Shown here piece by piece: positions 31,301 through 41,418 of a DNA stretch of 41,488 nucleotides. The DNA comes from Chara braunii (taxonomy: Eukaryota; Streptophyta; Charophyceae; Charales; Characeae): contig BFEA01000007.1 of NCBI GenBank assembly GCA_003427395.1, positions 3,964,374 to 4,005,861 on the forward strand. Direction: 5' to 3'. The notes beneath the pieces are model-generated. The model saw only the letters and a program-made list of their open reading frames with translations, did not search any database and had not been told where the DNA came from. Numbering within the stretch: position 1 is the stretch's first letter; every line of letters begins with the position of its first letter. A program made the translations under genes and the position numbers.

Positions 31301-33061
31301 GAAGAAAACCCACCCTTAGGAGGGATCTTCTGCGAGACCTTCGGGTTCTTGCACTTAAACTGTGTATGGCCATACTCGCCACAATTTATGCAAGCTCCCC
31401 GCTGCCAACGGTCCCGCCACACATCCTGATCCAAACCTGCCCTTACCCAAGCAGCAATTTTGTTTGGGTTGGCGGCTTGCCCCTGACCCCTTTGTTGACC
31501 AGCCTTCCCGCCGCCACCTGCCTTAGTCTTGACTACGGCGGCGAGGTTGTTACCCTCATCACTCTCCTCGTCATCTAACTCTGAACCCTCCACAAGTTCA
31601 GAAACATCATCGATCTCGGTTTGATTCCCATCGGAATCAACCATCATCAACCGACTACCCTTTTTCTTCCACTCTTGTGGAGTCGTCTTCTTTCTTCCAT
31701 CCGCAGAAGAGGTTTGAGCACCACCCAGTGTAGCCTCTAAGTCTAGGGCCTTCTTGCTGAATATCTCAAACGTGTGATACTCTTTGCCTCACTGGCTAAC
31801 AAGTTCCTGATGTCTGTGGGAAAACATCTCAAGAACGTGGTCAACAAGACCTGTGGATTGTACTCCACTCCTGGGACGACAATCAGACGCTCTACGGTTG
31901 TGGTCAACTCTCGCACTGACTTGTACTTTCTCGAGTCAAGCTTTAGAATCCCATCAGTGGCAATCTGTGTCTGCTGAGGGTTGTGCCAACGAGCCTCCAC
32001 TAAGTCCATAAAGCTCTCCAAGGTGTGGGTATGCGCCCAATCACTCATGTTCCTACCGAAGCCCTTTGAAGCTACCAATCAGTTTAACCAGCGAGCTATT
32101 GAACCCTCTAAGTAGGATGCAGCAGTAATCACCTCCTCCTCTACCAATGTCCTCTTTGCCCTCACACACACTCGCACCGTTCTCAACCACGTGTCAAGAG
32201 CTTCATCCTTCTTGTCTCCTAAGAAGGTTGAAGGTGAGTTCAGTGGGGTCTTGGGATACCAAGGATATGGCTGTCCCGCTTCCGAGACAGGTGGCGACTG
32301 TGGTGTAGCAACAGTCGTTGGACCAGAAGATGAAGAAGCAACAATCTGAGATAGAGTTGTTGCTGATGTAACACTTGATGGTGGTCCGGACTAAGCGGCA
32401 TAGAGGCATGTCATCGCTGAGAATGACAGCGATGGCAAAGCTGCTGGCCGAATCCCTGGCTTATGCAGCGCTTGTAGGATCTGGTCTACAGTATCCTACA
32501 TGGCGTCCATCTTGCTATCTATGTACGCATGCATGGATAGGACGCTTGCCTTCAGGATCTTTCCTGTAGTGTTTAGGGCCGTGTCCTCTAACGCCTCTAG
32601 CGCAGCCAAGTCTGCCTCCCTACTCTCTAGTCTGACACTTCTCTCTTTGATCTCTTTCTCTCTTTTAGTAGCCTGCCTAAGTTCCTCCTCTAGCCTTAAG
32701 CGGATCCTCTTGACTTGCTGGAGCTCCATCTGCTCCCGAGTGCGTGGAGGCGGCGAGCTGAACTGCGAGCCCGCCATCTAGTGTCAACCCCTGACGTAGT
32801 GGAGATGGATTGTGAACTGGTCGGCATGCCTAGCCCTTGACCAGTTGAGTTTGCAGCAGTTGCCGCAGAAGTAGCCATTGCTACCGCTCTAGCTGTTGTT
32901 GCTTCCCTTGCAGCCTCAAGATTACGGGCCCTAGCTTCAGCCCTTAATCTTCTCTCTTCTCCCGGTTGTAGGGCCTGAAACGCTCTAGGAATTCTAAGGG
33001 ATGATAGCCTTGTTATCCTCCTATCGTCATCTGCACCTTCACCACCCTTTGATCCACTCAT
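31301..33061 (-). pseudogene. gag: W gag, broken
   Basis: The start is taken as the ATG at 33059-33061 (MSGSKGGEGADDDRRITR), followed by Arg/Ala-rich and Ser/Thr-rich stretches. A frameshift near 32775 leads to a coiled coil (VKRIRLRLEEELRQATKRE) that meets a TAG at 32493-32495. The capsid-like part (about 31745-32260) includes TPLNSPSTFLGDKKDEALDT and a WAHTHTLESFMDLVEARWHN core with a further stop. The C-terminal part (31219-31650) is acidic, then Gly/Gln-rich, and ends in an intact C-x2-C-x4-H-x4-C zinc knuckle (31351-31392). This is the normal Ty3 Gag order with several lesions. Confidence 0.85.
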
Positions 33062-34305
33062 AGGTTAGGCAGATGTTGTCTGCACTAATGTCCTCGCTGG
33101 AACCTACCGCAGCATGCGTCTGACCGGATCTAAGAACAAATCAATGTCCGGCGAGTTACCTAGTCTACTAGTCAAGTGTCATCAACAACATCTACACAAA
33201 CTGTACACATTGTCTAACTCTATTCTGATTAGTCTGCACAGAAGATTCGAGAAGAACTGACTATGGTAGATTTACAGTCCTACTCTAGTCTGTCGATTAG
33301 GTGTGAGCAATCGGTCAACCAACTAATCAAAATAAAACTTTGACTAATGTGAGCAGATGAATGCACAATGGAAATGGTAGTGATGTTCAGTTGAGTTCAC
33401 AATTGGAATCCCCTTCCCCTGTATCCAACGTACCTATGAGCATGATCAAGTTGCGGTGTCTAAGGTGAGCAACCACGGCCCACCCCTGTGCCCAAGAAGT
33501 ATGCATATGACCAGCCTGCCCCTTTGTTTACCCTCGCGTGCAACGAGCCTTACGTCTGACTGATCTGACTGATCAAGAGGCAATTTAAGGACAGCCCCCG
33601 GAGTCCTCAGGAATCTTTAACGTCGCAATCAGGACGACGATCACAGCCAGTGAAAAGTTCAGACCCCAACCAGAAATGTTTATAGACGGTCTGGGAGCGT
33701 CTCAATAGGACTGGTCAATCCGCACACCCCTTCTATCAGCGCAGCAAAGAGCCTCAATGGACAAAGCAGCATGGCCTGCGTGTACTACTACTCATGGGTT
33801 GGCATGGTGACCGTGACCCGTGCTTCAACCAGGGCCCTTCAGAGGCACCACCCTCTCCTTCCAGATGCGCCACCAGGAAGAATGTTGTCTCTCAAGATAG
33901 AGCACACACGACTCCTCACCAAAGAGAGGACACTCAAGTTGGACTCACTTCCTCACGGTAAGAAGAGATTGAGAGGGTAGATAAGGAATGGGAACAACGT
34001 ACCTGGAGATAGCTACCCCCAACCACAGATTTCTCACCAATTGGGCCGACGTGCATTTCCATGACCGGTCAATAGCCTCGGTACCACCCACAACGCAATG
34101 CAGTGCCACCTCAGCCAAAATGCCACGTCAGCATACTCTCATCATCATGCATACACCCGCTGTCGCCACAGCCTTCCAGCGGTCGGCCTCTCTACCTCGG
34201 CCCCGCTAATCAACCAGCGGCGAAGTATCCTCACTGCACATGAAGCATCGTCAGCGCACCAAGTCACAATGTCGTCGGTGCCAGGTAAGCGGCGATCATC
34301 AACCA
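33062..34305 (-). other. Leader of W, no gene
   Basis: About 1.2 kb between the primer-binding site and the gag start. No ORF here resembles a known protein and I see no strong repeat. It is the 5' untranslated leader of the element. Confidence 0.7.
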
Positions 34306-34317
34306 GCTTTGATACCA
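34306..34317 (-). other. Primer-binding site of W
   Basis: On the minus strand this reads TGGTATCAAAGC, eleven of twelve bases matching the complement of the plant initiator-Met tRNA 3' end (TGGTATCAGAGC). It lies three bases from the 5' LTR. Confidence 0.85.
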
Positions 34318-34320
34318 ATT

Positions 34321-35333
34321 TGCAAGGAATATGAGTGTGAGCGACATACATAAAACCTAGTTGCGAAATCACACAGCTGAACCAGTAGTCGTGTCCCAAG
34401 CAGAGAGTACAAATGCACCGAGAAAACCATCTATATAGAGCAATACAATGAAGTAATGAGCCCATGTCCAAGCCCGTAGGCCACACCAACACAGTATCCA
34501 AAGTTGCTCTCTCCTGTCTGGCGCTCAGCGCCCAGCCTACTCTACCTGACTAGCCTACCTACAGCCGGTTCACTCAACAGGATCACTTCGACTCTCAAAG
34601 ACCAATGTACATGACTGCCAACACCATCGCCGACCTCTCATCATGTACCAGGTACGTAACTCGTCACCTTCAATCAGACCTTGATTACCCCACACAGCGC
34701 CTCCTTCCCTAAAGACCACCCGATCATCCGCTGTACCCCCTGGCGCCCAGCAGCCCGGCTATGGCAGTCTGCGCCCCGCTGCCCTGCAGCACCCCTCTCA
34801 CCACCTCGTGCTCCGTCAGCGCTCCTAGCATTAGCGCAGCATCAAGTAGAAGCGCAGCAGCACTTCCGCATTGCCAATGCTGGCCAGTGTACCTCGCCTG
34901 GGCTGCCCTACCTCCTTTTAGGAAGTGGCCGCGTGCTGGATGCTGCGTCTGGCCTGGCTGGAAGCTTCCAGTACCTTCCGGTTGGGCCCCAGACCCTGTG
35001 CCCAGGCCCGAACTTACAGTTGAGGGTCTGGGCCGTTTTCAGTTGGGCACGGCCTGGGTTCTCAATGTATCGGTCCTGCTTTGTGCGTATACGCCCAGGC
35101 ACAACTTTCATGGCCTGGGCCAACTGTACGACGCAGCGTAGTGAGCCTCGCCCGTTCACTCAACCAACTGACGCGCTGCAAGAGCCTGAATACCCACATA
35201 TGGAAATGTCGAATTTTGGCATGTGACGAATATTCAGGCCCACGTTCACTTAGGGCGGGCACTTGGCTTGCTGGGGCCTTAGCCCAGAACATGAAATGTC
35301 TGATAGGGTCCCCTTGACGGCTCATTCCTCACA
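34321..35333 (-). mobile_element. 5' LTR of W
   Basis: Collinear with 26572-27585, with plus-strand ends TGCAAGG and CCTCACA. It contains no N bases. ORFs at 34681-35226 are LTR sequence, not genes. As the 5' LTR it would carry the promoter, reading leftwards. Confidence 0.93.
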
Positions 35334-35362
35334 CAACCCTATCCTTAAAAAAAAGATGAAGG

Positions 35363-36911
35363 ACAAAAAGATGCAGACTGGATCGATGCAGGGATCAGGA
35401 TTATCTCCAACAAGATGGAAGCATTCTCGGTAATCGCTGCATTCCTCAAGAATAAAGAAGAAGCCGAGTGCCGAAGGAAAGTGGATGAGGCGGAAAGGCA
35501 GATGACAGCCCCCCCGATCTCGGAGACGTTTTGGGCTGAAGAGAGAGCAAGCAGACTATAGAGCTGGGAACGGATGCAGCAGGAAAAACATAGCCGGTGG
35601 GAGCAGGTACTGACGACAAAGGGGATCGTGACCGGGGATCGCTTACATAAGGACACGTTCCAGAGGCTACTGCCAAGGAGAAAATCAGTCCAGGTGAAAG
35701 AGCTGGTCCACCCCCACCTCTGCTCGCTTCCACCAGCAACAGCTAATGAAGATTTGTGTGAATACGCACAGGCCTACTTCCAGGACATATTGACACCTCA
35801 TTCAAGATTTCCAGATCCAGAGACTGACCTACCAGAGCACTCGGATGTGTGGAATGCTCTGGAAGTAGCTCTAATGTCAAAAGCCAGAGAAGTGCAGAAT
35901 AAACCTGTCTCAGCTGAGGAACTGACACAGACCTTGGCCATGGTAGCAAGAGGAAAAGCACCCAAAGACGACGGGCTGGCGATGGAATTCTATAAGGCGG
36001 TGTGGGAGGTAATAGTAGAGGAACTGGTGGGTCTGTACAACGAGGTACTAGAAGGAGAAAGACTGGGCCCTACCATGACTCGGGGCATCATAACTCCACT
36101 GTATAAGAAAGGGGGGCGCAGCAAGATCAGGAACTAGAGTTCACTATCACTACTAAATTTTTCACACACGCTGCTGGCCAAAACAATAGCCAACAGACTT
36201 CCATCATATCTGCCAGGCCTGGTGGGGCTAGACCAAGGTGCCTTTGTCAAAGGCAGGTCCATCTTTGATAACCTGGCCACCGCAATCGAGTCATCAGAGA
36301 TCATCAGGAACAGGAATCTAGATGTGGCGGTCCTCATGCTCAACATGGAGAAGGCCTATGATCGAGTCAATTGGGCGTCCGTTCTCACGACACTGGAGAG
36401 GATGAACTTCGGAAGCGGCTTCTGCAATGGTGTGAACGCATTTTACCTCTTCTCTACAGCAGCAGTCCAGGTCAACAGTTGGCATAGCAAGGAATTCAGA
36501 CTGGCACGCTCATTAAGACCGGGGTGCCCATTGGGCCCCCTCTTATGTGTGGTACAGCTGGAGGTACTGCTGAACGATATCAGATCATATCCGCTGCTGG
36601 TAGGTCTGAAACTGCACAGAGGCAAGGAATGCAGAGTGAAGGCACTAGCAGATGACCTGCTAGCCCTGTCAGCTAATGAGAAGGTATCCCTGGATCCTCT
36701 GAAAGGGTGCCTATCTCACTATGCAGAGCTCTCAAACAGCAATGAATTGAAACAAATCCATCTTCTACCTGCCCCCGAATTACAAACTCGAGGTGGAATG
36801 GGGAATGCGAAGAGTGCAGGAGGGCGAGGCAGAAAGATATTTGGGGGTGCAGCTAGCACTAGAGGACTGCACAGAATCTCAGACGACCATTTTGCAGGAG
36901 AAAGTCGCTGA
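35363..36911 (+). pseudogene. LINE ORF2: linker and reverse transcriptase
   Basis: The linker reads WIDAGIRIISNKMEAFSVIA and, after a stop at 35558, VTGDRLHKDTFQRL. RT blocks follow: GKAPKDDGLAMEFYKAVWE, GIITPLYKKGGRSKIRN, a TAG at 36135-36137 where a Trp codon is usual, LLNFSHTLLAKTIANRL, DQGAFVKGRSIFDN, LNMEKAYDRVNW (first Asp), LRPGCPLGPLLCVV and ALADDLLAL with the catalytic Asp pair at 36651-36656. This is the non-LTR (LINE) RT order, unlike the Ty3 enzymes elsewhere in the window. It would reverse-transcribe at the nicked target. At least two stops and a frameshift near 36790 inactivate it. Confidence 0.88.
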
Positions 36912-37860
36912 GAGAATACGCAGTTGGGGCCCGGCCTCGCATCTGTCACTAATAAGAAGAATCTTAGCGGTGACAGTGTCGGCATTCTCCATTCTTTGGT
37001 ACGTGGCGAAAATCAGAAGCTTGGCTAAGCCACTGATCAAAGGGGAAAGAGTGTTTACAAGCAGGCTCATCTGGAAACCTGGTTCCGGGGAGGAAAAAGG
37101 CTACATCGCCAAGGAGGCGTGGGGGACACTCTGTGCTCCAAAGAACCAAGGCAGCCTGGCGCTCTTAGACCTGGATTCACAAAATCTGAGACTGCTCTCA
37201 AAGTGGATCCCGAAAGTGGCCACCGCGGACCAGCAGGCTGATTGGTGTGTACTCGCTGAGGAGCTGTTGTGCGAACAATGGGGGCTCTCGCATCCCGAGG
37301 ATGCGTGGGTGGCCATCATGATCCAAGTTCTGCAAAAGATCAAAGTTGGGATTTTGGAAAGATATCCTGCAGCCGTGACAAAAGTGTAAGCCCAACAAGA
37401 CAGCACAGCCGATCAACAGGGCAGAGGTTCTCAGACAACACCTCCTTGGAAACCAATGGATTCAGGGGGAGGACGGAGAGCCGTTCAGCGCAAAAAACAG
37501 ACCGGGATCCTATGTCATAAAGTGGATACAGAAGGGTGTTTCAAGGGTGGGGGATCTGTGGGACCCGACTACGGGACAATGGAAGTCGGAGGAAAGACTG
37601 AAGGAACACCTGGGAAGGTTAGTGGATCAACAGGAGAGGAGGCAGAATCTGATTGACACTATCCCACACAACTGGTGTTTGGCGGAAACTGGATTCCTGC
37701 TACTGGCTGCTGGTTCAGAGGACAGGAGGATAATCAGGCAGGGCTTAACGATGAATTCCTGTGATTGGAGCAATGGGACGAAGCTGTACCAAGCAAGTGC
37801 AAACTCACAGTTTTCAAGAGAACCACTCCGGGCCTTCGAGAGCTCATGAGAATCAGGAAG
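36793..37860 (+). pseudogene. LINE ORF2: post-RT region
   Basis: The frame from 36793 reads ERYLGVQLALEDCTESQ, then ERIRSWGPASHLSLIRRILA, then FSILWYVAKIRSL and LALLDLDSQNLRLLSKWI, the usual thumb and downstream pattern of plant LINE ORF2. It stops at 37387-37389. Decayed continuations in other frames (for example 37547-37849) show WDPTTGQWKSEERLKEHLGR and TIPHNWCL. The sequence then enters the AT-rich insert near 37860. Confidence 0.72.
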
Positions 37861-38372
37861 TCCACTGCTTATGGTCTCACTAATCTGAGACCTATAAGGG
37901 TACCTTTGTTTGTATGTAGTGTCATATTATTATAGTGAACTCGGGCAAGAGCCGTGGCCTTCGGCCTACACACAGGGGCGTATGAAACAAACTCCATTTG
38001 TATTAGAAGATCAAGTCCGGTCTGCCGTAGAATCGTCATCAGAACACTAAGTAAATCCAACCATCCCACGTTACACACTAATGGTGGATAATCATATCTT
38101 TTTGAGGTGCTCAAAATCACTCCATAGATAAGTGATAAGATAATGGCATTTATAAGAATGAACTTCAATAAAATACGCTTTGGATACAAAAAAAAGCCAA
38201 TCAAAATTGATAAAAATAAGGAAACGCTTATTAAGAAAAAAAACACAAATATACTATTTTGTAATTTTGTTTCATTGTCGTGGTTTGACTAGCCAGCAAT
38301 GGCAACAACTGAAGAATCTTTTGTATGTCACTCATGGTCAAACTTTACTCGATTCATTTGTTTGAAACATGA
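37860..38372 (-). other. AT-rich insert in the LINE with a hydrophobic minus-strand ORF
   Basis: Base composition changes abruptly to AT-rich and LINE similarity stops, then resumes near 38375. The minus strand is open from 38246 to 37869 (125 codons). The first half is very hydrophobic (LISVSLFLSILIGFFLYP, then LLKFILINAIILSLIYGVIL), about two membrane helices. The second half is mixed (YDYPPLVCNVGWLDLLSVLM). I do not recognise the protein. The composition recalls organellar or foreign DNA. No clear target duplication is visible; the flanks ATGAGAATCAGGA and ATGAACAGGAGG are only similar. Chance hydrophobicity of AT-rich DNA is a real alternative. Confidence 0.45.
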
Positions 38373-39051
38373 ACAGGAGGAGCCATTGAAGGCAGATGGA
38401 GCTTAAAGGATAACGGACCAGCCACTGAAGACTTGCACATCGATAAGACAGCATGGATTTGGAGAAGGGCGACGAAGCAATAGGGCACAAACAGCATGAC
38501 AGGGACCTGCTGATCAGTCAGTACCTGGTGGGTAAAGAGAAGGATCTTCAGGGGGTGCAGACACAATTGCCCAGACTGCCTTCACAAAAGCTCGCCTCCC
38601 TTTTGTGGCTGCAATCACACCAAGCGGTTCCGGTGGCCAGATGGCTAAGAAAGAGGGGAATGCCAGTCAAAGGAGCCTGTGACAGATGCAACTGGATTTT
38701 CGAAACCCTGCACCACCTGTGGTGGGCTTGCCCCAAGTCAAGGAGGTGGTGGGATTCGTGGTTCAAACATTGAAGAAGTGGTCAGGGAGATCAGATTTGA
38801 CTGGAGAGCACTGGGTGCTGCTGGGAATTCTGCCAGATGGTATGGCAGCCAACAGAGGATGGGGCTATGCAGCCCAGGTCTGCAGAGCGGTGCTGCTTTG
38901 GGTGATACGGGCAGACCGCAACGATCAGAGATTCAAGGGGCAGAGCATGTCAGAAGCACAAGCGGAAAAACTGTTTAACAAGTTACTTCAAACGAGATCT
39001 GTGCAGATTGACGGAGAAGAGCAGGAAGTGGGAAAAACAGTGAAGGCTTGA
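38373..39051 (+). pseudogene. LINE ORF2: C-terminal zinc-binding (zf-RVT-like) region
   Basis: After the insert, WRRATKQ and then the frame at 38453-38773 read LASLLWLQSHQAVPVARWLR and KRGMPVKGACDRCNWIFETL, then HHLWWACPKSRRWWDSW. The Cys-x2-Cys, His and Cys ligands (38678-38731) fit the zf-RVT zinc-binding pattern. A frameshift near 38770 moves the end of the protein into the frame of 38686-39051, which finishes at TGA 39049-39051. This region helps LINE ORF2 bind RNA or target DNA in better-studied families. Confidence 0.8.
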
Positions 39052-39654
39052 GATGGTTTCAGGGTACCTGGGGACAGAACAAGGCTGTGGTTTGGATCAC
39101 AGAGGGGGGCAGACATCGTTTTTCAAATTGGTGGCAAAAATAGTTAGAGGGGGAGCCTGACGGGAGTTGAGTCTAAGTAGTAGGAAGCAGATTAACAGGC
39201 AGGCGCCTAGATGTAGAGGTCCTAGTCCGGGTTCTGTTCTGGCTTCTGGACTGTTGGGAGCTCTGGGGCTGGTGGAACAGTTTTTAATGTCGGAGTAAGC
39301 CAGGTTCAGACTGTATGTCTATAGGTCTGTGTATTAGACACACGGGTAAGTTAGGGTAGGCAGAGTAGAAGTGGGGAAATCTAGGTAAGAGACTTGCTAG
39401 AGTATAGGTAGTAACTAATTTGCCTGGGAAGATGAGTAATTTCAGTGTTTGGCAAAACCAGGCCGGACCAATGCATCCGAGCATATCAGTAATACTGTAT
39501 TCGTTGGTAGGGCATTGTAGGATTTCAGTCTGATGACTGTAAGCTAAACTGGCTGATGCTGCCAGGATAACTCCTGGTAGAATTGTGAGGTCCCCGGCCT
39601 CAATTGCTATTTTAGAATACATTGATCACGTGTTGTTTAAAAAAAAAAAAAAAA
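39052..39654 (+). other. LINE 3' untranslated region and poly(A)
   Basis: No ORF of note. A 16-base A tract (39639-39654) ends the element. A hexamer of the AATAAA type is not evident just upstream. Confidence 0.7.
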
Positions 39655-40042
39655 GGATGAAGGGTGACGGCCTTGAGGTCCGATCATAGAACTGCCCGGC
39701 CCTAGGTAAATTCAGGATTGTAGTATTTTACTCACCTGCTTCCAGTGGAGTTCAGACTCGGGTCTGTATTTCAACAGTTCGGGAGCTAAGCCAGTTGGTC
39801 CTATCCTATTATTGATTGAATGCAATCCTAGCCAATCACACATGATTATGTTTTTTTAACTCTGGTCAAGCAGGCAAGACCCACTAAAGAGTTCGAGAGT
39901 TACCTTGAGGAAATAAGCAGGGTATGGAATTTACTATGTTTTCTTTTACTCTGATCAAACCGCCACGGCAGGGCCCTCTGAACTACTGGTAAATGTTTAA
40001 TCCTACCCAAGATGTTTAATCCTACCCATCACCAACGAAATG
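39655..40042. other. Non-coding stretch right of the LINE
   Basis: No gene is recognised. A short direct repeat, ATGTTTAATCCTACCCA, occurs at 39992-40008 and 40012-40028. Confidence 0.55.
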
Positions 40043-40099
40043 AGGAAGGAGGAGGAGGAGGAGGCATGAAGATCCTCCTCCTCCTCCTCCTCCTCCTCC
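40043..40099. repeat. Inverted (GGA)n / (TCC)n triplet pair
   Basis: A GGA run (40043-40064) is followed by eight bases and then a TCC run (40073-40099). The two can pair in one strand to make a long hairpin, or form purine-pyrimidine triplex DNA. Confidence 0.9.
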
Positions 40100-40429
40100 A
40101 ACTAAAGATGAGAGGAAGTTATCCAACACCCCATCAAGATGTAATAAAGGGTCCTTGTTGGAGACAGTGAGAGGGGGCGGGATGTACATGCATCCTACAG
40201 AACGACACGACTCTTGCAAGCATTCAGAAACTCTCTGAGAGAAAGCATGGAAATACCCTCGACATTGTGTCGAGGTAGAGGGGTCCTGGTGTTCCCCTTC
40301 GGATCATTGATGGCCTGCTACCGTAGAACGCATCCAAAGTTGTTTGCAGCTCTCCAAATAGCCCTGTAAACAAGCATTAATGCGCATCACCTCCTCACTT
40401 CCCCCCCCTTCCCCTTCTCTCGCCCCCCG

Positions 40430-40430
<1 letters not shown>
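40100..40430. other. Non-coding stretch
   Basis: No gene or clear element is recognised. A small inverted repeat (CTCGACATTGTGTCGAGG, 40258-40275) forms a hairpin, and C-rich runs lead into the microsatellite that follows. Confidence 0.5.
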
Positions 40431-40511
<81 letters not shown>

Positions 40512-40530
40512 TCTCTCTCTCTCCCTCTCT
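40431..40530. repeat. Compound (CT)n(GT)n(CT)n microsatellite
   Basis: CT repeats (40431-40458), about 26 GT repeats (40459-40510), then CT repeats again with C-rich interruptions to about 40530. Confidence 0.97.
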
Positions 40531-40607
40531 CCCCCCTACATCAACGCTGGCCAAAATCAACGCAGCCATTCCCTGACATCGACGTCTCTTATATCTTGAA
40601 GGAAGAA

Positions 40608-40705
40608 GCGCTCCGCGCGTGACGCTCCCACCAGTTTAAGAAGCGGTCCGTGCGTGACGCTCCCACCGGTTTAAGAAGTCCACGCGTGATGCTCCCACCA
40701 GGAAT
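40608..40705. repeat. Three short GC-rich tandem repeats, period 32-35 bp
   Basis: GTGACGCTCCCACC occurs at 40619 and 40654, and GTGATGCTCCCACC at 40686, in units of the form TCCGYGCGTGACGCTCCCAC followed by CRGTTTAAGAAG. Confidence 0.88.
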
Positions 40706-40766
40706 CGGGCAGGTTGTCCGCGCGGGGTGCCGCAGGAGACCGAGGAGGGCGCATGGGTTCGCGGGT

Positions 40767-40855
40767 GCCGTATTTGCGACGAGGGTCGTGATGGTGCACG
40801 GGGATGTCAGTTCGTGGGGGAAATTAGCGGGGGCCGTATTTGCGACGAGGGTCGT
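40767..40855. repeat. Direct duplication with 66 bp spacing
   Basis: GCCGTATTTGCGACGAGGGT followed by CGT occurs at 40767-40789 and again at 40833-40855, without mismatch. Confidence 0.93.
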
Positions 40856-41022
40856 CGCCAGCGGGACACTTGAGGGGCGAGGGAGGGTCCCGGCCGGCAT
40901 CGAGAATCTAACCGCGCAGACTGCCGACTGGTGAGGGGGCCAAGCGTCGCGGGAACGCTGGCGGACGCGGCACGCGGGACAAGGAAGGCCGGGCCGGGTG
41001 GCAGGGGGTGGAGGAGGTAGAA

Positions 41023-41137
41023 AGAGAGAGAGAGAGAGAGACGCGAAGTGGCGAGCGGACTGCTCGCATGAGCATCGGGGGCATGCAGGCCAGTGGGGGA
41101 AGCAATGATGTGAAAGGGAAGACGAGACAGCGACACA

Positions 41138-41196
<59 letters not shown>

Positions 41197-41317
41197 TTTT
41201 CCATCGATAGGATGAGTGACGCACTGGCCTCACGCTACTTCCATGGATAGGATGAGAAAAATCGAATGAATCTTCCGCTAGAACATCGAAATATGCACTA
41301 CTACACGGGCGCGCGTC

Positions 41318-41352
<35 letters not shown>

Positions 41353-41353
41353 G
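41023..41353. repeat. Three GA/CA/GT microsatellites
   Basis: GA repeats at 41023-41041; CA then GA at 41132-41194; GT then GA at 41317-41353. The minus- and plus-strand ORFs here are only simple-sequence translations. Confidence 0.95.
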
Positions 41354-41411
41354 GGTACTTCCATCGATAGGATGAGCAAAATCGAATAAATCTACCGCTA
41401 GAACACCTAAA
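41197..41411. repeat. Repeat unit anchored on TTCCATCGATAGGATGAG
   Basis: A partial copy at 41198-41216 and fuller copies at 41236-41292 and 41356-41411 share TACTTCCATCGATAGGATGA, AAAATCGAATRAATCT and CCGCTAGAACA. Each fuller copy is preceded or followed by a microsatellite, suggesting that unit plus microsatellite spread together. Confidence 0.85.
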
Positions 41412-41413
41412 TC

Positions 41414-41418
<5 letters not shown>

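Larger units (their letters stand above)
26572..35333 (-). mobile_element. Element W: complete Ty3-type LTR retrotransposon
   Basis: An 8.8 kb element with two ~1.01 kb LTRs (26572-27585 and 34321-35333), primer-binding site (34306-34317), polypurine tract (27586-27597) and, on the minus strand, gag, protease, RT, RNase H, integrase and a chromodomain-like tail in Ty3 order. CAAC occurs on both outer flanks (26568-26571 and 35334-35337), a likely 4-base, or imperfect 5-base, target-site duplication. LTR divergence looks near 5% by eye in a 250-base stretch, so insertion is not very recent. Several stops, frameshifts and active-site changes mean this copy is not autonomous. Six N bases lie at 26891, 26910, 26920, 28111, 28120 and 28126. 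Confidence 0.92.
35355..39654 (+). mobile_element. 5'-truncated LINE with poly(A) tail
   Basis: The plus strand carries the ORF2 linker, non-LTR reverse transcriptase, downstream region and zinc-binding region, then a ~590 bp 3' untranslated region and a 16-base poly(A) (39639-39654). There is no endonuclease or ORF1, so the element is 5'-truncated. GATGAAGG occurs right after the poly(A) (39656-39663) and at 35355-35362, each following an A run, a candidate target duplication. Element W begins only about 20 bases upstream. An AT-rich insert interrupts the LINE at about 37860-38372. Confidence 0.8.

Noticed and set aside
37860-38372. Assigning the AT-rich insert to a named chloroplast or mitochondrial gene
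   Set aside because: I could not match the hydrophobic ORF to any organelle protein I know, so no name is given.
40387-41250. ORFs encoding Ser-Leu, Cys-Val, His-Thr or Arg-Glu runs
   Set aside because: They are translations of CT, GT, CA and GA microsatellites.
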